46,564 nt of DNA from an uncultured Roseburia sp. (GTDB taxonomy: Bacteria > Bacillota > Clostridia > Lachnospirales > Lachnospiraceae): the NCBI GenBank assembly GCA_945836255.1, contig CAMAKU010000003.1:1-46564 (forward strand), in the 5' to 3' direction. The notes under the pieces are model-generated. The model worked only from the letters and a program-made list of their open reading frames with translations, made no database searches and was not told the origin of the DNA. The position numbers were made by a program, and so were the translations under genes. Positions 1 to 8,374 of the stretch are shown piece after piece (the first letter of the stretch is position 1; every line of letters starts with the position of its first letter).

Positions 1-479
1 GATACAATCGGCATAATCAGTAATCCACATATAAAATTACTGACACCGTGTATGAAATCCCACGGAAGCCCCGCGATGATCCACGCGATCATGCCCTCAA
101 AACTGAGACCATACAATAATGCTTGTGCCGGAGCATAGAGCGTTCCAAACAGGAAACCATGCATGGCACAGACCACCATATAGACAAGCGGTCGTATCTT
201 CTTTGGCATCTGCTTCGGAAGGAGCATGACAACGCCCCAAAGAACCGTCCAGATGTACAGGTAGGGAATCCACCATGTTGCAAACCCGCTAAAGATACCA
301 TTCAAAAAAACGTATATATAAATGGGATAAAGAGCCTTTTTTCCATATACAACAGTATATGCGATAACAAATACCCCCAGCAAATGTACATTGGGAGCCA
401 CTTCCATGATCACTTTAGATACATACATCACTGCTCCCAGCATGCCAAACACAGCGACTTCCCTCGTCGTCAGTTTCAC
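1..479 (-). CDS. ECF transporter S component, probably cobalamin-related (3' end outside window)
   Basis: Not in the ORF track because it runs off the left edge. Translation from a GTG start gives a hydrophobic protein beginning MKLTTREVAVFGMLGAVMYV, with at least four membrane segments in the 159 residues visible. This is the form of an energy-coupling-factor substrate-binding (S) component, a small membrane protein that binds a vitamin and docks on an ATPase/transmembrane module. A GGTGGAG ribosome binding site precedes GTG, and the gene starts 2 bases after the DUF4430 stop codon, so the two are translationally linked. The upstream cobalamin riboswitch suggests that the substrate is cobalamin or a precursor; that is inference. 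The ECF A and T subunits are not in the window. Confidence 0.85.
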   Translation of the reverse strand, partial: MKLTTREVAVFGMLGAVMYVSKVIMEVAPNVHLLGVFVIAYTVVYGKKALYPIYIYVFLNGIFSGFATWWIPYLYIWTVLWGVVMLLPKQMPKKIRPLVYMVVCAMHGFLFGTLYAPAQALLYGLSFEGMIAWIIAGLPWDFIHGVSNFICGLLIMPIV

Positions 480-481
480 GC

Positions 482-955
482 TTACTCCACCTTAAAGGAG
501 TAGTTGTCTCCCTCTGTAATGTTGGTAGAATCCACACCGGTGGAAGCATATTCGTCATTGATATAGAATGCCCAATAAGTGCCATCTACATCATAATCTG
601 CCGTAATACCATTGACCTCTTTTACATACAGACCATAATCTTCCACATCTCCGTCGATTAAGCCCACTTCTAACAAAGCCTCACCAACCGTAGTTTTGTC
701 CGTATGAATTTCAAATACCGTTTCGTTTCCTTCTTTGTCAACCACAGTACAGGTAAACTCGGTATTTCCTTCTCCTAAGACATTGCTGTCATCCGACGTA
801 CCGGCTTTTTCATTGGTGCTGCTTTCCGTCTTAACCTGAGAATCCTCTGTTGTTGATTTTTTGCCACCACAAGCTGTCGTACAAAGTGCCATAGCCACAA
901 TAAGCATCATACTAAGAATGAGCGACAAAAGCTTTTTACTAAATTTCTTTTGCAT
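482..955 (-). CDS. DUF4430 (transcobalamin-like C-terminal domain) lipoprotein
   Basis: 157 residues. The start is taken at MQKKFSKKLL because AAAGGAG lies just upstream; the longer ORF in the track reads through the riboswitch. The N-terminus is a lipoprotein signal with a lipobox ending TTAC (Cys29), then a Ser/Thr/Glu-rich linker to about residue 80. A DUF4430 domain follows (TVGEALLEVGLI near 88-100, then a YWAFYINDEYAS strand). DUF4430 resembles the C-terminal domain of transcobalamin and intrinsic factor. A surface-anchored cobalamin-capture protein feeding the adjacent ECF S component is therefore a reasonable inference from family plus riboswitch. Direct cobalamin binding is not shown by sequence alone. 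Confidence 0.85.
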   Translation of the reverse strand: MQKKFSKKLLSLILSMMLIVAMALCTTACGGKKSTTEDSQVKTESSTNEKAGTSDDSNVLGEGNTEFTCTVVDKEGNETVFEIHTDKTTVGEALLEVGLIDGDVEDYGLYVKEVNGITADYDVDGTYWAFYINDEYASTGVDSTNITEGDNYSFKVE

Positions 956-1011
956 ATTCTTTTCTCCTTTTTCTTTTATTCCTTCTTTCATTGGCGCTCG
1001 CAATTCATCAG

Positions 1012-1189
1012 CGAAGGTCTTGTATGTCCGGCTATTTCGACTTGATATTATATGAATCAGCCTTCTCAGTTTTGAAACTAATGACCTGTTCCCGGATTGT
1101 GGCATCCGGTAAGATTCATAAGGTAACATATCTCACGGCGACGGGCTCGTACAGGATTTGCACCTGTTTCACCTGACATACGCTCTCTA
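1012..1189 (-). ncRNA. Cobalamin (B12) riboswitch
   Basis: Read on the minus strand, the segment carries in order AGGTGAAACAGGTGCAAATCC, GCCCGTCGCCGTGA, ATGCCACAATCCGGGAA and AAGTCGAAATAGCCGGAC. These correspond to the conserved core, the ATGCCAC..GGGAA block and the B12-box-like 3' element of cobalamin riboswitches. It lies between a TATAAT at 1189-1194 and the DUF4430 gene, so cobalamin should turn down the uptake genes. Exact ends and fold were not computed. Confidence 0.85.
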
Positions 1190-1305
1190 TTATAAATGTT
1201 ATAATAGACATTATCTCGCAATGCCTTGTGCATTGTATCATTGAAACAGCTAAAAATCAAGATAATTCTCTTTGCTTGCAGCAATGCCAACAGCGAAAGT
1301 TTGTA

Positions 1306-1342
1306 TTTGAATAAAATGAAAGACCACCGGCAAAGCCGGTGG
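1306..1342 (-). terminator. Intrinsic terminator of the ABC exporter operon
   Basis: Perfect 8-bp stem CCACCGGC/GCCGGTGG with an AAA/TTT loop (1324-1342). On the minus strand it is followed by TCTTTCATTTTATT. It lies about 45 bases after the stop codon of the ABC permease. Confidence 0.85.
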
Positions 1343-1384
1343 CCATCCCAACGCCATCATGTTCTGCTGAAAAGCTAAACCAAT

Positions 1385-2980
1385 TTATAACCGGACAAAT
1401 CGCTTCACGCCTTCCGTCATCAGGTAACGGTAAAACGCCACACAGACAGCAATCATCACAAGCAGACACAGAAATAGAAACGTCTGGGGGCTTATCTGAT
1501 GACGCAACAGATAATATACCAGTCCCAACAGAAGAACCAGCAGCCAGCCACCAAATAACACCGCAAGAATACTCATACTCTGCTTCACCACTGCCGTCTC
1601 ACTGGTCCATGTCAGGTTCGGGTGGAGCAGATTCACCGTCAGCCCAAAGAGTGCACCAAATAAGGCATACAGCATAGGAAGCACCACAATCATCAGCGCC
1701 GTATACACATCCGGCTGCAACACGATACAGACGCAGACACTACAGATCACCGCCGGAATCGCTGTCAGCAGCACATGCAGACGTATCTTCGTTTGCAGTA
1801 CCTGCTGTGGTGTCACGGGAAGCGACTGCATCAGCCAGAGCGTATTCCCTTCCAGCGAAATGGATGGTGCGGTAATATCATTCATGGACACCAGCATACA
1901 GATCACAGCTATCATCAGCACTCCCGCCATAGCCCCGTTACCTTCAGTCAACAATGTCATCATGGTGATGATATCCTGTCCCTTCCATAAAATCAGAATA
2001 CCGGCAAGAGGTAACAGCAGGGTCCCCAGCGCACAATTTAACATATAAACGGAACTGGCTAAAAGGCGACGCATCTCCTTGCCCAGAAGGGCTCCTGCAA
2101 CACTTGATCTGCGAAGACTTTGGCGGCGATAGGCTTTCCGTGAAGCCACGTCAGTCGCTGTAGCAATCGAAAGAAAACTATGTGCCAGCACATACACCGT
2201 CAGCAGAAACAGTGCAACCACCACAAAAGAAACCAACAAAAGTGCCACGCCATCTCCCGCTGCTGCCCGTCCCACCACATAGATAGGGTACGCACGCATA
2301 CGGATGGATTCTCCCGTGGTAACCGCATGCTGTAACAACTCTGTAATCATCTGACTGGCACGAAAATACACGAAATAATATGCCACCAGAAATGCCAACG
2401 ACAAAACCACCGTCACCAGACTTTTATTCTTAAGTCTGCCGCTGGCTTTTGCCACACCCCAGCCCAGCACACAGGACAGAATCAATACCACTATGGTCAG
2501 CAACAGCCCAAAAATCAACGGACAGACCACGTTCCACAGACTCAGCGGCACTGTCAGGTAATAGACAATCACTGCCGGCAGATACACGATCAGGGTGTAC
2601 ATGGCACCCATCAGATAGACCCCCAGCAAACGCACAACCAAAATATTGGATACCGGTATGGGTAGCGACAATAACATTTCATTGTCTTTCGCCTTATAGA
2701 GACTGGCATAGGTATTAAAGACGCTGCCAAAAATCCCCAGTGCCAGGGCAATCATACTCATCAACAGGAAATACAGCCATCCCATATCCATGGAAATCAA
2801 GGGCTGCAGCGACATGGATAACATAAAAAACATGCCGCCCAACACACCAATCATCAGGATGGCAAAGCCAACGATGGACAGAATCGTGCGGGATTTGGAT
2901 TTCGCCTTGCCTGTCTTCTTATCCTGGAAAAAATTCTGGTTCAATTCCAGTAACTGCTTTTTCAATAACGTCTTAATCAT
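1385..2980 (-). CDS. ABC exporter permease, putative
   Basis: 531 residues from MIKTLLKKQL. This start follows GGAGGAGCGCA and overlaps the last 8 bases of the ATPase gene; the track start is 9 codons further upstream and has no ribosome binding site. After a basic N-terminus there are about a dozen hydrophobic segments arranged in two halves, as in large single-chain ABC-2-like permeases that pair with one ATPase. No periplasmic domain or protease motif is visible. The partner is certainly the overlapping upstream ATPase. Substrate is unknown; such pairs are often called multidrug, bacteriocin or lipid exporters without proof. Confidence 0.8.
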   Translation of the reverse strand: MIKTLLKKQLLELNQNFFQDKKTGKAKSKSRTILSIVGFAILMIGVLGGMFFMLSMSLQPLISMDMGWLYFLLMSMIALALGIFGSVFNTYASLYKAKDNEMLLSLPIPVSNILVVRLLGVYLMGAMYTLIVYLPAVIVYYLTVPLSLWNVVCPLIFGLLLTIVVLILSCVLGWGVAKASGRLKNKSLVTVVLSLAFLVAYYFVYFRASQMITELLQHAVTTGESIRMRAYPIYVVGRAAAGDGVALLLVSFVVVALFLLTVYVLAHSFLSIATATDVASRKAYRRQSLRRSSVAGALLGKEMRRLLASSVYMLNCALGTLLLPLAGILILWKGQDIITMMTLLTEGNGAMAGVLMIAVICMLVSMNDITAPSISLEGNTLWLMQSLPVTPQQVLQTKIRLHVLLTAIPAVICSVCVCIVLQPDVYTALMIVVLPMLYALFGALFGLTVNLLHPNLTWTSETAVVKQSMSILAVLFGGWLLVLLLGLVYYLLRHQISPQTFLFLCLLVMIAVCVAFYRYLMTEGVKRFVRL

Positions 2981-3686
2981 TGCGCTCCTCCAATTCCAAG
3001 AATACATCTTCGAGAGAGGTATCGCCTTTGACCTCCTCCATGGTGCCTGTGCGAATCAATTCACCCTTTTTGATGATTGCAATCTTATCGCACAACTTTT
3101 CTGCCACTTCCAGCACATGGGTAGAGAAAAAGATGGCTCCTCCGTTGTCGCAGAACTCCCGCATCATCTCCTTCAACAGATGAGCGGCCTTCGGGTCCAG
3201 TCCAACAAAGGGTTCATCCATAATAATCAGTCGGGGCTCATGCACCCATGCAGAAATCACTGCCAGTTTCTGCTTCATTCCGTGGGAATAGGAGGAAATC
3301 GGCTGTCCCAAATCTTTCGTCAATTCAAAGAGATCGGCATATTTGTGGATGCGCTCGTTCCGCTCCTGCTCCGACACCTCAAAAATATCAGCAATAAAAT
3401 TCAGATACTGGATACCTGTCATATATTCGTACAAATCCGGATTGTCCGGTATGTATGCAATCATCTTCTTACATGCCAGTGGATCTTTGCGGATGGATTT
3501 GCCGCCGATCATAATTTCGCCTTCCTCAAACTGTAAGATTCCGGCCACTGCCTTAAGCGTTGTGGTCTTCCCGGCACCGTTATGACCGATAAACCCATAG
3601 ATCTCACCTGATTTAATCTCCAAAGACAAGTCACTGACCGCCTTCTTGTCTCCATATGTCTTCGAAAAACCTGTAATTGTAAGCAT
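2973..3686 (-). CDS. ABC transporter ATP-binding protein
   Basis: 237 residues. Walker A is GHNGAGKTTT near residue 34, the signature is SHGMKQK near 136, Walker B is LIIMDEP near 156 and the H-loop is STHVLE near 190. The SHGMKQK form of the signature is typical of the ABC-2 exporter (CcmA-like) branch. AAGGAGAAGATTT precedes the ATG. The downstream permease overlaps it by 8 bases, so the two are cotranscribed and probably translationally coupled. Confidence 0.92.
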   Translation of the reverse strand: MLTITGFSKTYGDKKAVSDLSLEIKSGEIYGFIGHNGAGKTTTLKAVAGILQFEEGEIMIGGKSIRKDPLACKKMIAYIPDNPDLYEYMTGIQYLNFIADIFEVSEQERNERIHKYADLFELTKDLGQPISSYSHGMKQKLAVISAWVHEPRLIIMDEPFVGLDPKAAHLLKEMMREFCDNGGAIFFSTHVLEVAEKLCDKIAIIKKGELIRTGTMEEVKGDTSLEDVFLELEERND

Positions 3687-3730
3687 AAATCTTCTCCTTC
3701 TCGTATTCGAACAATTCTCTTTCTTGGATT

Positions 3731-3782
3731 CCTTAAAAGAAACGGCACAGCAAAGATTCTTTCTTCATCTTTGCTATGCCGT
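3731..3782 (-). terminator. Intrinsic terminator of the MacAB-type efflux operon
   Basis: Long inverted repeat (CGGCATAGCAAAGA with TCTTTGCTGTGCCG on the minus strand) followed by TTTCTTTT. It lies about 45 bases after the stop of the MacB-type permease and separates that operon from the next ABC exporter. Confidence 0.85.
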
Positions 3783-3826
3783 TATTGTAAAACACCCGTT
3801 GCACAATGTCAACGATATTCCATAGA

Positions 3827-5173
3827 TTATTCGTATCGCAGCGCATCAATCGGTGACATATTTGCTGCGCGTTTGGCCGGATAATAGCCAAACACGATAC
3901 CAATCAGCATAGAGAAGATCACCGATATGACAATCGCCGTCAACGACGGGCTCACCGTAATGGTCAATGCCGCTCCCAATTCCTGCTCATACTGCACCAG
4001 CAGTGCAGCGGCAATCTTCGACAGCAGAAATCCGTTGAAAATACCGATGGCAATGCCGATGGCGCCACCCATCAGACATATCACAACGGCCTCCGTCAAA
4101 AACTGTCTGCGGATATTCCGGTTCTTTGCTCCCATTGCTTTGCGAATTCCGATCTCTCTTGTACGCTCCACAACACTGACCAGCATGATGTTCATAACAC
4201 CTACACCACCGACCACCAGCGAAATTGCTGCGATAACGGAAATCGCAATCGTCAATACATTCAGCACCTGATCGATGGTACTCAGTTCCGAAGCCATATC
4301 CATACAGGTCATCTCAAAATTACCGTTGGCACTGTATAACTTCTCATCAAAATAGGCGCTGGTCTCCATGCCAAGCAGCGTGGGATCCACACCATCTTTC
4401 GCCATAATCTGAAAATACTGGATACCGCCATAGTCGATACCGTTGGCCTTATTCGTCTGCTCCGCATAGGTGTACGGCACCAGCACCTGTGTTACAATAT
4501 TACGTTCCTGTGTGGTATCTCCCATGGAGCCCATGCGCACGGCATCGTAATGATACACGCCCACCACATAAAACTTCTGAACGGTTCCGTCATCTGCCTG
4601 AATGGCAATCTGCTTGCCTATGGGATTCTGTCCACCCCACGCATATTTCACAAACAAATCGGAGACCACCGCCGTAGCCTTACACTGGCGATTATCCTCA
4701 TCACTGATATCCCGTCCCGATAACATAGTAACTTTCATGGAATCCAGATAGCCCGGTGTCACACCGGTCACGCGCACATTTGTTGTGCCCTCATCTCCGG
4801 TACAACTGCCCGATGCGCCCAGATCCTGCGTCACCACCACCTGTGCCACCCGGTCGGAGAATTCCTTCTGATAATCAGAGAGCACCTCATACGTCAGTTC
4901 TTCCTCATCCGTCATCTCCGGATACTCCCAGTTCTCCCATTCCGCATCGGTCTCAAATTCCGGCATAATCGCATCCACATAGGCATAAATCAGGTTGGTT
5001 CCGCCCAGATCACGCATGGTGGCAGCAATGGTCTTTTGCAGAGAATTCCCAATGGTTGTAATGGTAATCACGGCACTGATTCCGATAATGATACCCAACA
5101 TCGTCAAAAAGGAGCGAAGACGATTGGATTTGAGATTCTCAAAAGCGAGGCGTATACTTTCTGTCAGATTCAT
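3827..5173 (-). CDS. MacB/FtsX-family ABC permease
   Basis: 448 residues with the MacB layout. A first membrane helix lies near 20-45 (MLGIIIGISAVITITTIGNS). A large extracytoplasmic MacB_PCD domain follows (about 50-285, including SGRDISDEDNRQCKATAVVS). Three helices make up the C-terminal FtsX domain (about 305-445), ending PIDALRYE. ATG overlaps the TGA of the ATPase gene in an ATGA arrangement. With the ATPase and HlyD-like protein upstream it forms a MacA/MacB-type mechanotransmission exporter. In a monoderm cell this would act without an outer membrane channel, typically exporting or sensing peptides and antimicrobials; substrate is not evident. Confidence 0.93.
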   Translation of the reverse strand: MNLTESIRLAFENLKSNRLRSFLTMLGIIIGISAVITITTIGNSLQKTIAATMRDLGGTNLIYAYVDAIMPEFETDAEWENWEYPEMTDEEELTYEVLSDYQKEFSDRVAQVVVTQDLGASGSCTGDEGTTNVRVTGVTPGYLDSMKVTMLSGRDISDEDNRQCKATAVVSDLFVKYAWGGQNPIGKQIAIQADDGTVQKFYVVGVYHYDAVRMGSMGDTTQERNIVTQVLVPYTYAEQTNKANGIDYGGIQYFQIMAKDGVDPTLLGMETSAYFDEKLYSANGNFEMTCMDMASELSTIDQVLNVLTIAISVIAAISLVVGGVGVMNIMLVSVVERTREIGIRKAMGAKNRNIRRQFLTEAVVICLMGGAIGIAIGIFNGFLLSKIAAALLVQYEQELGAALTITVSPSLTAIVISVIFSMLIGIVFGYYPAKRAANMSPIDALRYE

Positions 5174-5883
5174 ACCGTCTCACCCCCTGTCTTTTGCCGG
5201 TCACCGATAATCATTCCATCCGAGATGGTAATCATCCGCTGTGTCTCCTGGGCCAATTCCTGACTGTGGGTAATCAGAATGATGGTCTTATGCTGCTCCC
5301 GATGCAGCCTGTGAAAAATATCCATAACCAGGTGCCCTGTCTTGGAATCCAGTGCTCCTGTCGGCTCATCAGCCAGCAAAATCTCCGGGTCATTCGCCAT
5401 GGCCCGTGCAATCGCCACCCTCTGATTTTGTCCACCCGACAATTCATTGGGCTTATGGTTGGCCCGATCTGACATCCCCACCAGATCCAGCAATTCCATT
5501 GCACGCTCCCGCCGTTTCTTTGCCGGAAGATTCGCATACATCAATGGGATTTCCACATTCCGCACTGCGCTCATCCGGGGAATCAGGCAGAAATTCTGAA
5601 ACACAAAGCCAATCTGCTGATTGCGGATATCACTGAGTTGTTCGTCCGTCATTTTGCTGATGTCCTGACCATTTAACAGATACGTTCCCTCTGTGGGGCG
5701 ATCCAATGCACCAATCATATTCATCAGCGTACTCTTGCCGGAACCGGATTCTCCTACGATGGAGATAAATTCTCCCTCTGTCACGGCCAGATCAATGCCA
5801 TGCAATATTTCCAGTTCATTCGGCTGTCCCACATAATATCGTTTGACGATACCATGCATATCAATCACATTTTTACCTTGCAT
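5170..5883 (-). CDS. MacB/LolD-type ABC ATPase
   Basis: 237 residues. Walker A GESGSGKST near 43, Q-loop FVFQNF near 93, signature LSGGQNQRVAIARA near 144, Walker B ILLADEPTGALD near 164, and an H-loop histidine in ITHSQE. The TGALD after Walker B is characteristic of the LolD/MacB/FtsE group. A CAAGG-type region and GGGATAGGG precede the ATG. The gene lies 19 bases after the HlyD gene and overlaps the permease gene by 4 bases, which supports one transcription unit. Confidence 0.94.
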   Translation of the reverse strand: MQGKNVIDMHGIVKRYYVGQPNELEILHGIDLAVTEGEFISIVGESGSGKSTLMNMIGALDRPTEGTYLLNGQDISKMTDEQLSDIRNQQIGFVFQNFCLIPRMSAVRNVEIPLMYANLPAKKRRERAMELLDLVGMSDRANHKPNELSGGQNQRVAIARAMANDPEILLADEPTGALDSKTGHLVMDIFHRLHREQHKTIILITHSQELAQETQRMITISDGMIIGDRQKTGGETV

Positions 5884-5902
5884 ACTACAGCCCTATCCCT
5901 TT

Positions 5903-7246
5903 CTACATTGCATCATATACAGCATCTTCACTGTACAGCAGGTCATCCTGTTCTTCCGGGAAATACAGTGTAATCTCATCTCCCTCTGTTACATCCAGCG
6001 GGTAGTTGATAATCACATCCCCTTCCTGCAATTCATCTGATGTGACTGCCGTATAATAATCATTGGATACGCCTGTGGTCACAGTAACACGTTCCACCTG
6101 ATATTTTCCATTCTCCTGCTCCACGGCACGGTAAAGGTAGGAAGTGCCGTCATCATCCTGTGCAATTGCATCATAAGGTACCGCCAGTTGTTCTCCTTCT
6201 TCATTCAAGAGAATCTCCACTTTGACTGACATTCCCAGCAAGAGCGGTGTTCCGGCCTCCAGAGCGATAGTCGCACTGTACCCCCCGGTCTGCGCTCCGT
6301 CCACACCGGTCGTTCCCCCGGAGGTGAAATTAATGACCTTTTCAACCGTTCCTGTAAATGTCTGATCGCTACCGATGGCATCCGACGTAATGGTGGCTTT
6401 CTGCCCCGCTGCCAGTTTCAGGATATCTTTTTCCTTGATATTGACATTAACCTTCAGCGTGGTATCATCCTCAATTTTCATCAAGGCTCCACTGGGTATA
6501 CTTCCTTTGGATACATTTAACTGGGTAATCACGCCGGACTGTTCTGCAACCACGGTCAGATGATTCAATTGCTGATACAGTTGATTCAATTCCCGGCTGC
6601 TGTCCGTCGTTGTCACATCCGAACTATTCACCGCATCCTGGGCGTCCTGAACACTGCTCTGTGCCGCATCATACTCGCTCTGTGCCGTCTGCAAAGCCAG
6701 TTGTGCATCCACCAACGCCTGTGCCTGCTGCTCTCCGGTCGTGCCCTCACTACCCACGAGACTGCTGACCGTCTGATAGACACGCTGAGCTTCCGCTAAC
6801 GCCGCCGCCTTGGCATTGGCCTGAGCCTGCGCTTGTTCCAGTGCACGCTGGGCCTTTTGCTTACTGCTTTGATCTGCCTTCTTGACAGCAGCATTCTGAC
6901 TTTCCAAATCGGCAATCTGCTGCCGAATCTCCTCGCCGTCAAAGGTACACAGCACCTGTCCCTTTTCCACATGATCCCCCAAGGCCACATTCAATTCCTT
7001 GATGGGGCTCGTCACCTCCGTGGTGACCTCCACCACATTGGCGCTCTCTACGGTTCCGCTGGTGCTGACAGTGCTGGACATATCCTGCTGTTCCAGATGA
7101 AATGCCTGCACCCCCATAGACATATCCATCATATCCGATCCTGTCTTCTTCACATTATGTACCACAACACCAATCAGTATTGCCACAATGAGGACGATAA
7201 CCAAAGCAATCGTCAATTTTTTGTGTTTTTTGATTTTTTCTAACAT
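5903..7246 (-). CDS. HlyD/MacA-type efflux adaptor protein
   Basis: 447 residues. The start is MLEKIKKHKK because GGAGGAGAGTCT lies directly upstream; the track start is 7 codons earlier. One N-terminal membrane helix (about 10-30) anchors the protein outside the membrane. A biotinyl-lipoyl-like half (CTFDGEEIRQQIADLE) leads into a long Gln/Ala-rich coiled coil (about 120-205, many QAQA repeats). The second lipoyl half, a beta-barrel and a membrane-proximal domain follow. It is the first gene of the operon with the MacB-type ATPase and permease, and its promoter is visible upstream. Confidence 0.92.
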   Translation of the reverse strand: MLEKIKKHKKLTIALVIVLIVAILIGVVVHNVKKTGSDMMDMSMGVQAFHLEQQDMSSTVSTSGTVESANVVEVTTEVTSPIKELNVALGDHVEKGQVLCTFDGEEIRQQIADLESQNAAVKKADQSSKQKAQRALEQAQAQANAKAAALAEAQRVYQTVSSLVGSEGTTGEQQAQALVDAQLALQTAQSEYDAAQSSVQDAQDAVNSSDVTTTDSSRELNQLYQQLNHLTVVAEQSGVITQLNVSKGSIPSGALMKIEDDTTLKVNVNIKEKDILKLAAGQKATITSDAIGSDQTFTGTVEKVINFTSGGTTGVDGAQTGGYSATIALEAGTPLLLGMSVKVEILLNEEGEQLAVPYDAIAQDDDGTSYLYRAVEQENGKYQVERVTVTTGVSNDYYTAVTSDELQEGDVIINYPLDVTEGDEITLYFPEEQDDLLYSEDAVYDAM

Positions 7247-7291
7247 AGACTCTCCTCCCACACACATAACTCGGTGTTTTCTACACCATTT

Positions 7292-7320
7292 ACTATAAAG
7301 GTTCCTATGCCATACGTAAA
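7292..7320 (-). promoter_or_regulatory. SigA-type promoter of the efflux operon
   Basis: Minus strand TTTACG (7315-7320), 17-base spacer, TATAGT (7292-7297). It lies about 45 bases upstream of the HlyD start codon and downstream of a 10-bp direct repeat. Confidence 0.6.
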
Positions 7321-7342
7321 CAGAGAAACCTTTAAATCTTTT

Positions 7343-7361
7343 TTAAGAAATCTTAAGAAAT
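7343..7361 (-). promoter_or_regulatory. Tandem direct repeat, candidate response-regulator site
   Basis: ATTTCTTAAG followed at once by ATTTCTTAAA on the minus strand, two near-identical 10-base units. The repeat ends about 23 bases upstream of the -35 hexamer and overlaps the stop codon of the radical SAM gene. OmpR-family regulators bind 10-11 bp spaced direct repeats of this kind; assignment is inference. Confidence 0.4.
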
Positions 7362-8249
7362 GCGCGGCGTGCACGCAATCTTTTGTTGCAACGCATTCCA
7401 GACACGTTTCTTGTCCGCACTCCACAGCGGCGCTACCAACAGGCGCTTGTCCCCGTCTCCCGTCAGACGGTGAATCACCATCTCCGGCGGCAACAGCGCC
7501 AGACACTCTGCCACCAGTTGCACATAGGTATCCATATCCATCACCGGCACCTTGCCCGCCAGATATTCCTGTTCCAGATCCGTCCCTCGCAAGATATGCA
7601 ACAACTGTAATTTGATACCGTTTGCGCCGCTTTTTCCCACAAAGGACACCGTCTCTTTCATCATTTCTGTACTCTCTCCCGGAAGACCTAAGATCACATG
7701 GACAATTGTTTGCAGCCCTGCCAATTGCAGTTGCCCCATAGCCTCCTCAAACACCGGTAATCCATACCCCCGACGGATATACGCAGCCGTCTTCTCATGA
7801 ATCGTCTGCAACCCCAGTTCCACCCATACCGGCTTGATGGCATTTAACCCTGTGAGCAGTTCCAGAACCTCCGGGCCGAGGCAATCCGGTCTGGTGGCAA
7901 TGGATAACGCCACAATATCCGGATGCGCCAGTGCCTGTTGAAAGATATCCCGCAAATAGGCCACCGGTGCATAGGTATTGGTATAGGATTGAAAATAGGC
8001 AATGTATTTTCCGTGGGGATTCTTCTGGGCGACACGCTTTTTTCCCGCCTCAATCTGCTGCCACACATCCGCCGGTTTGCGAATCCGCTCTGCAAATTCA
8101 CCGCTGCCCCCCGCCGAACAAAAGATACATCCCCGGGTTCCCACTGTCCCGTCACGATTTGGACAGGTACACCCGGCATCCAATGCAATCTTATATACCT
8201 TGCAGCCAAAGGTATCCCGCAGATACTGATTCAACGCATAATATTCCAT
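7353..8249 (-). CDS. TIGR01212-family radical SAM protein (YhcC-like)
   Basis: 298 residues, full length for the family. The N-terminus carries the cysteine motif CTCPNRDGTVGTRGCIFC near residues 27-44, which is diagnostic for this Elp3-related radical SAM subgroup. Further conserved stretches are PYTNTYAP-like YFQSYTNTYAP (near 105) and ELGLQTIHEKT (near 147). It should bind a 4Fe-4S cluster and S-adenosylmethionine; the substrate is unknown. AAGGAGCGACG precedes the ATG. No terminator is visible between it and the efflux operon promoter. Confidence 0.9.
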   Translation of the reverse strand: MEYYALNQYLRDTFGCKVYKIALDAGCTCPNRDGTVGTRGCIFCSAGGSGEFAERIRKPADVWQQIEAGKKRVAQKNPHGKYIAYFQSYTNTYAPVAYLRDIFQQALAHPDIVALSIATRPDCLGPEVLELLTGLNAIKPVWVELGLQTIHEKTAAYIRRGYGLPVFEEAMGQLQLAGLQTIVHVILGLPGESTEMMKETVSFVGKSGANGIKLQLLHILRGTDLEQEYLAGKVPVMDMDTYVQLVAECLALLPPEMVIHRLTGDGDKRLLVAPLWSADKKRVWNALQQKIACTPRIS

Positions 8250-8310
8250 CGTCGCTCCTTAATCAACCACTCCACCATTTTCCTCGTCGCCATAACAGAG
8301 ACGATATAAC

Positions 8311-8362
8311 AGAAAAACCTGACTCTCTCTTCGTTATCTTCAGTAAGAAAGAATCAGGTTTA
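8311..8362 (-). terminator. Intrinsic terminator of argS
   Basis: Minus strand AACCTGATTCTTTCTT pairs with AAGAGAGAGTCAGGTT, followed by TTTCTG. It starts about 13 bases after the argS stop codon. Confidence 0.8.
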
Positions 8363-8374
8363 TCATCACGCAGA

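Noticed and set aside
956-1129. N-terminal extension of the DUF4430 ORF
   Set aside because: It lies over the cobalamin riboswitch, and the lipoprotein signal plus RBS mark the start at 955.
2790-3536. 248-residue plus-strand ORF across the ABC permease and ATPase genes
   Set aside because: Antisense to two overlapping genes with clear motifs; no RBS and no family.
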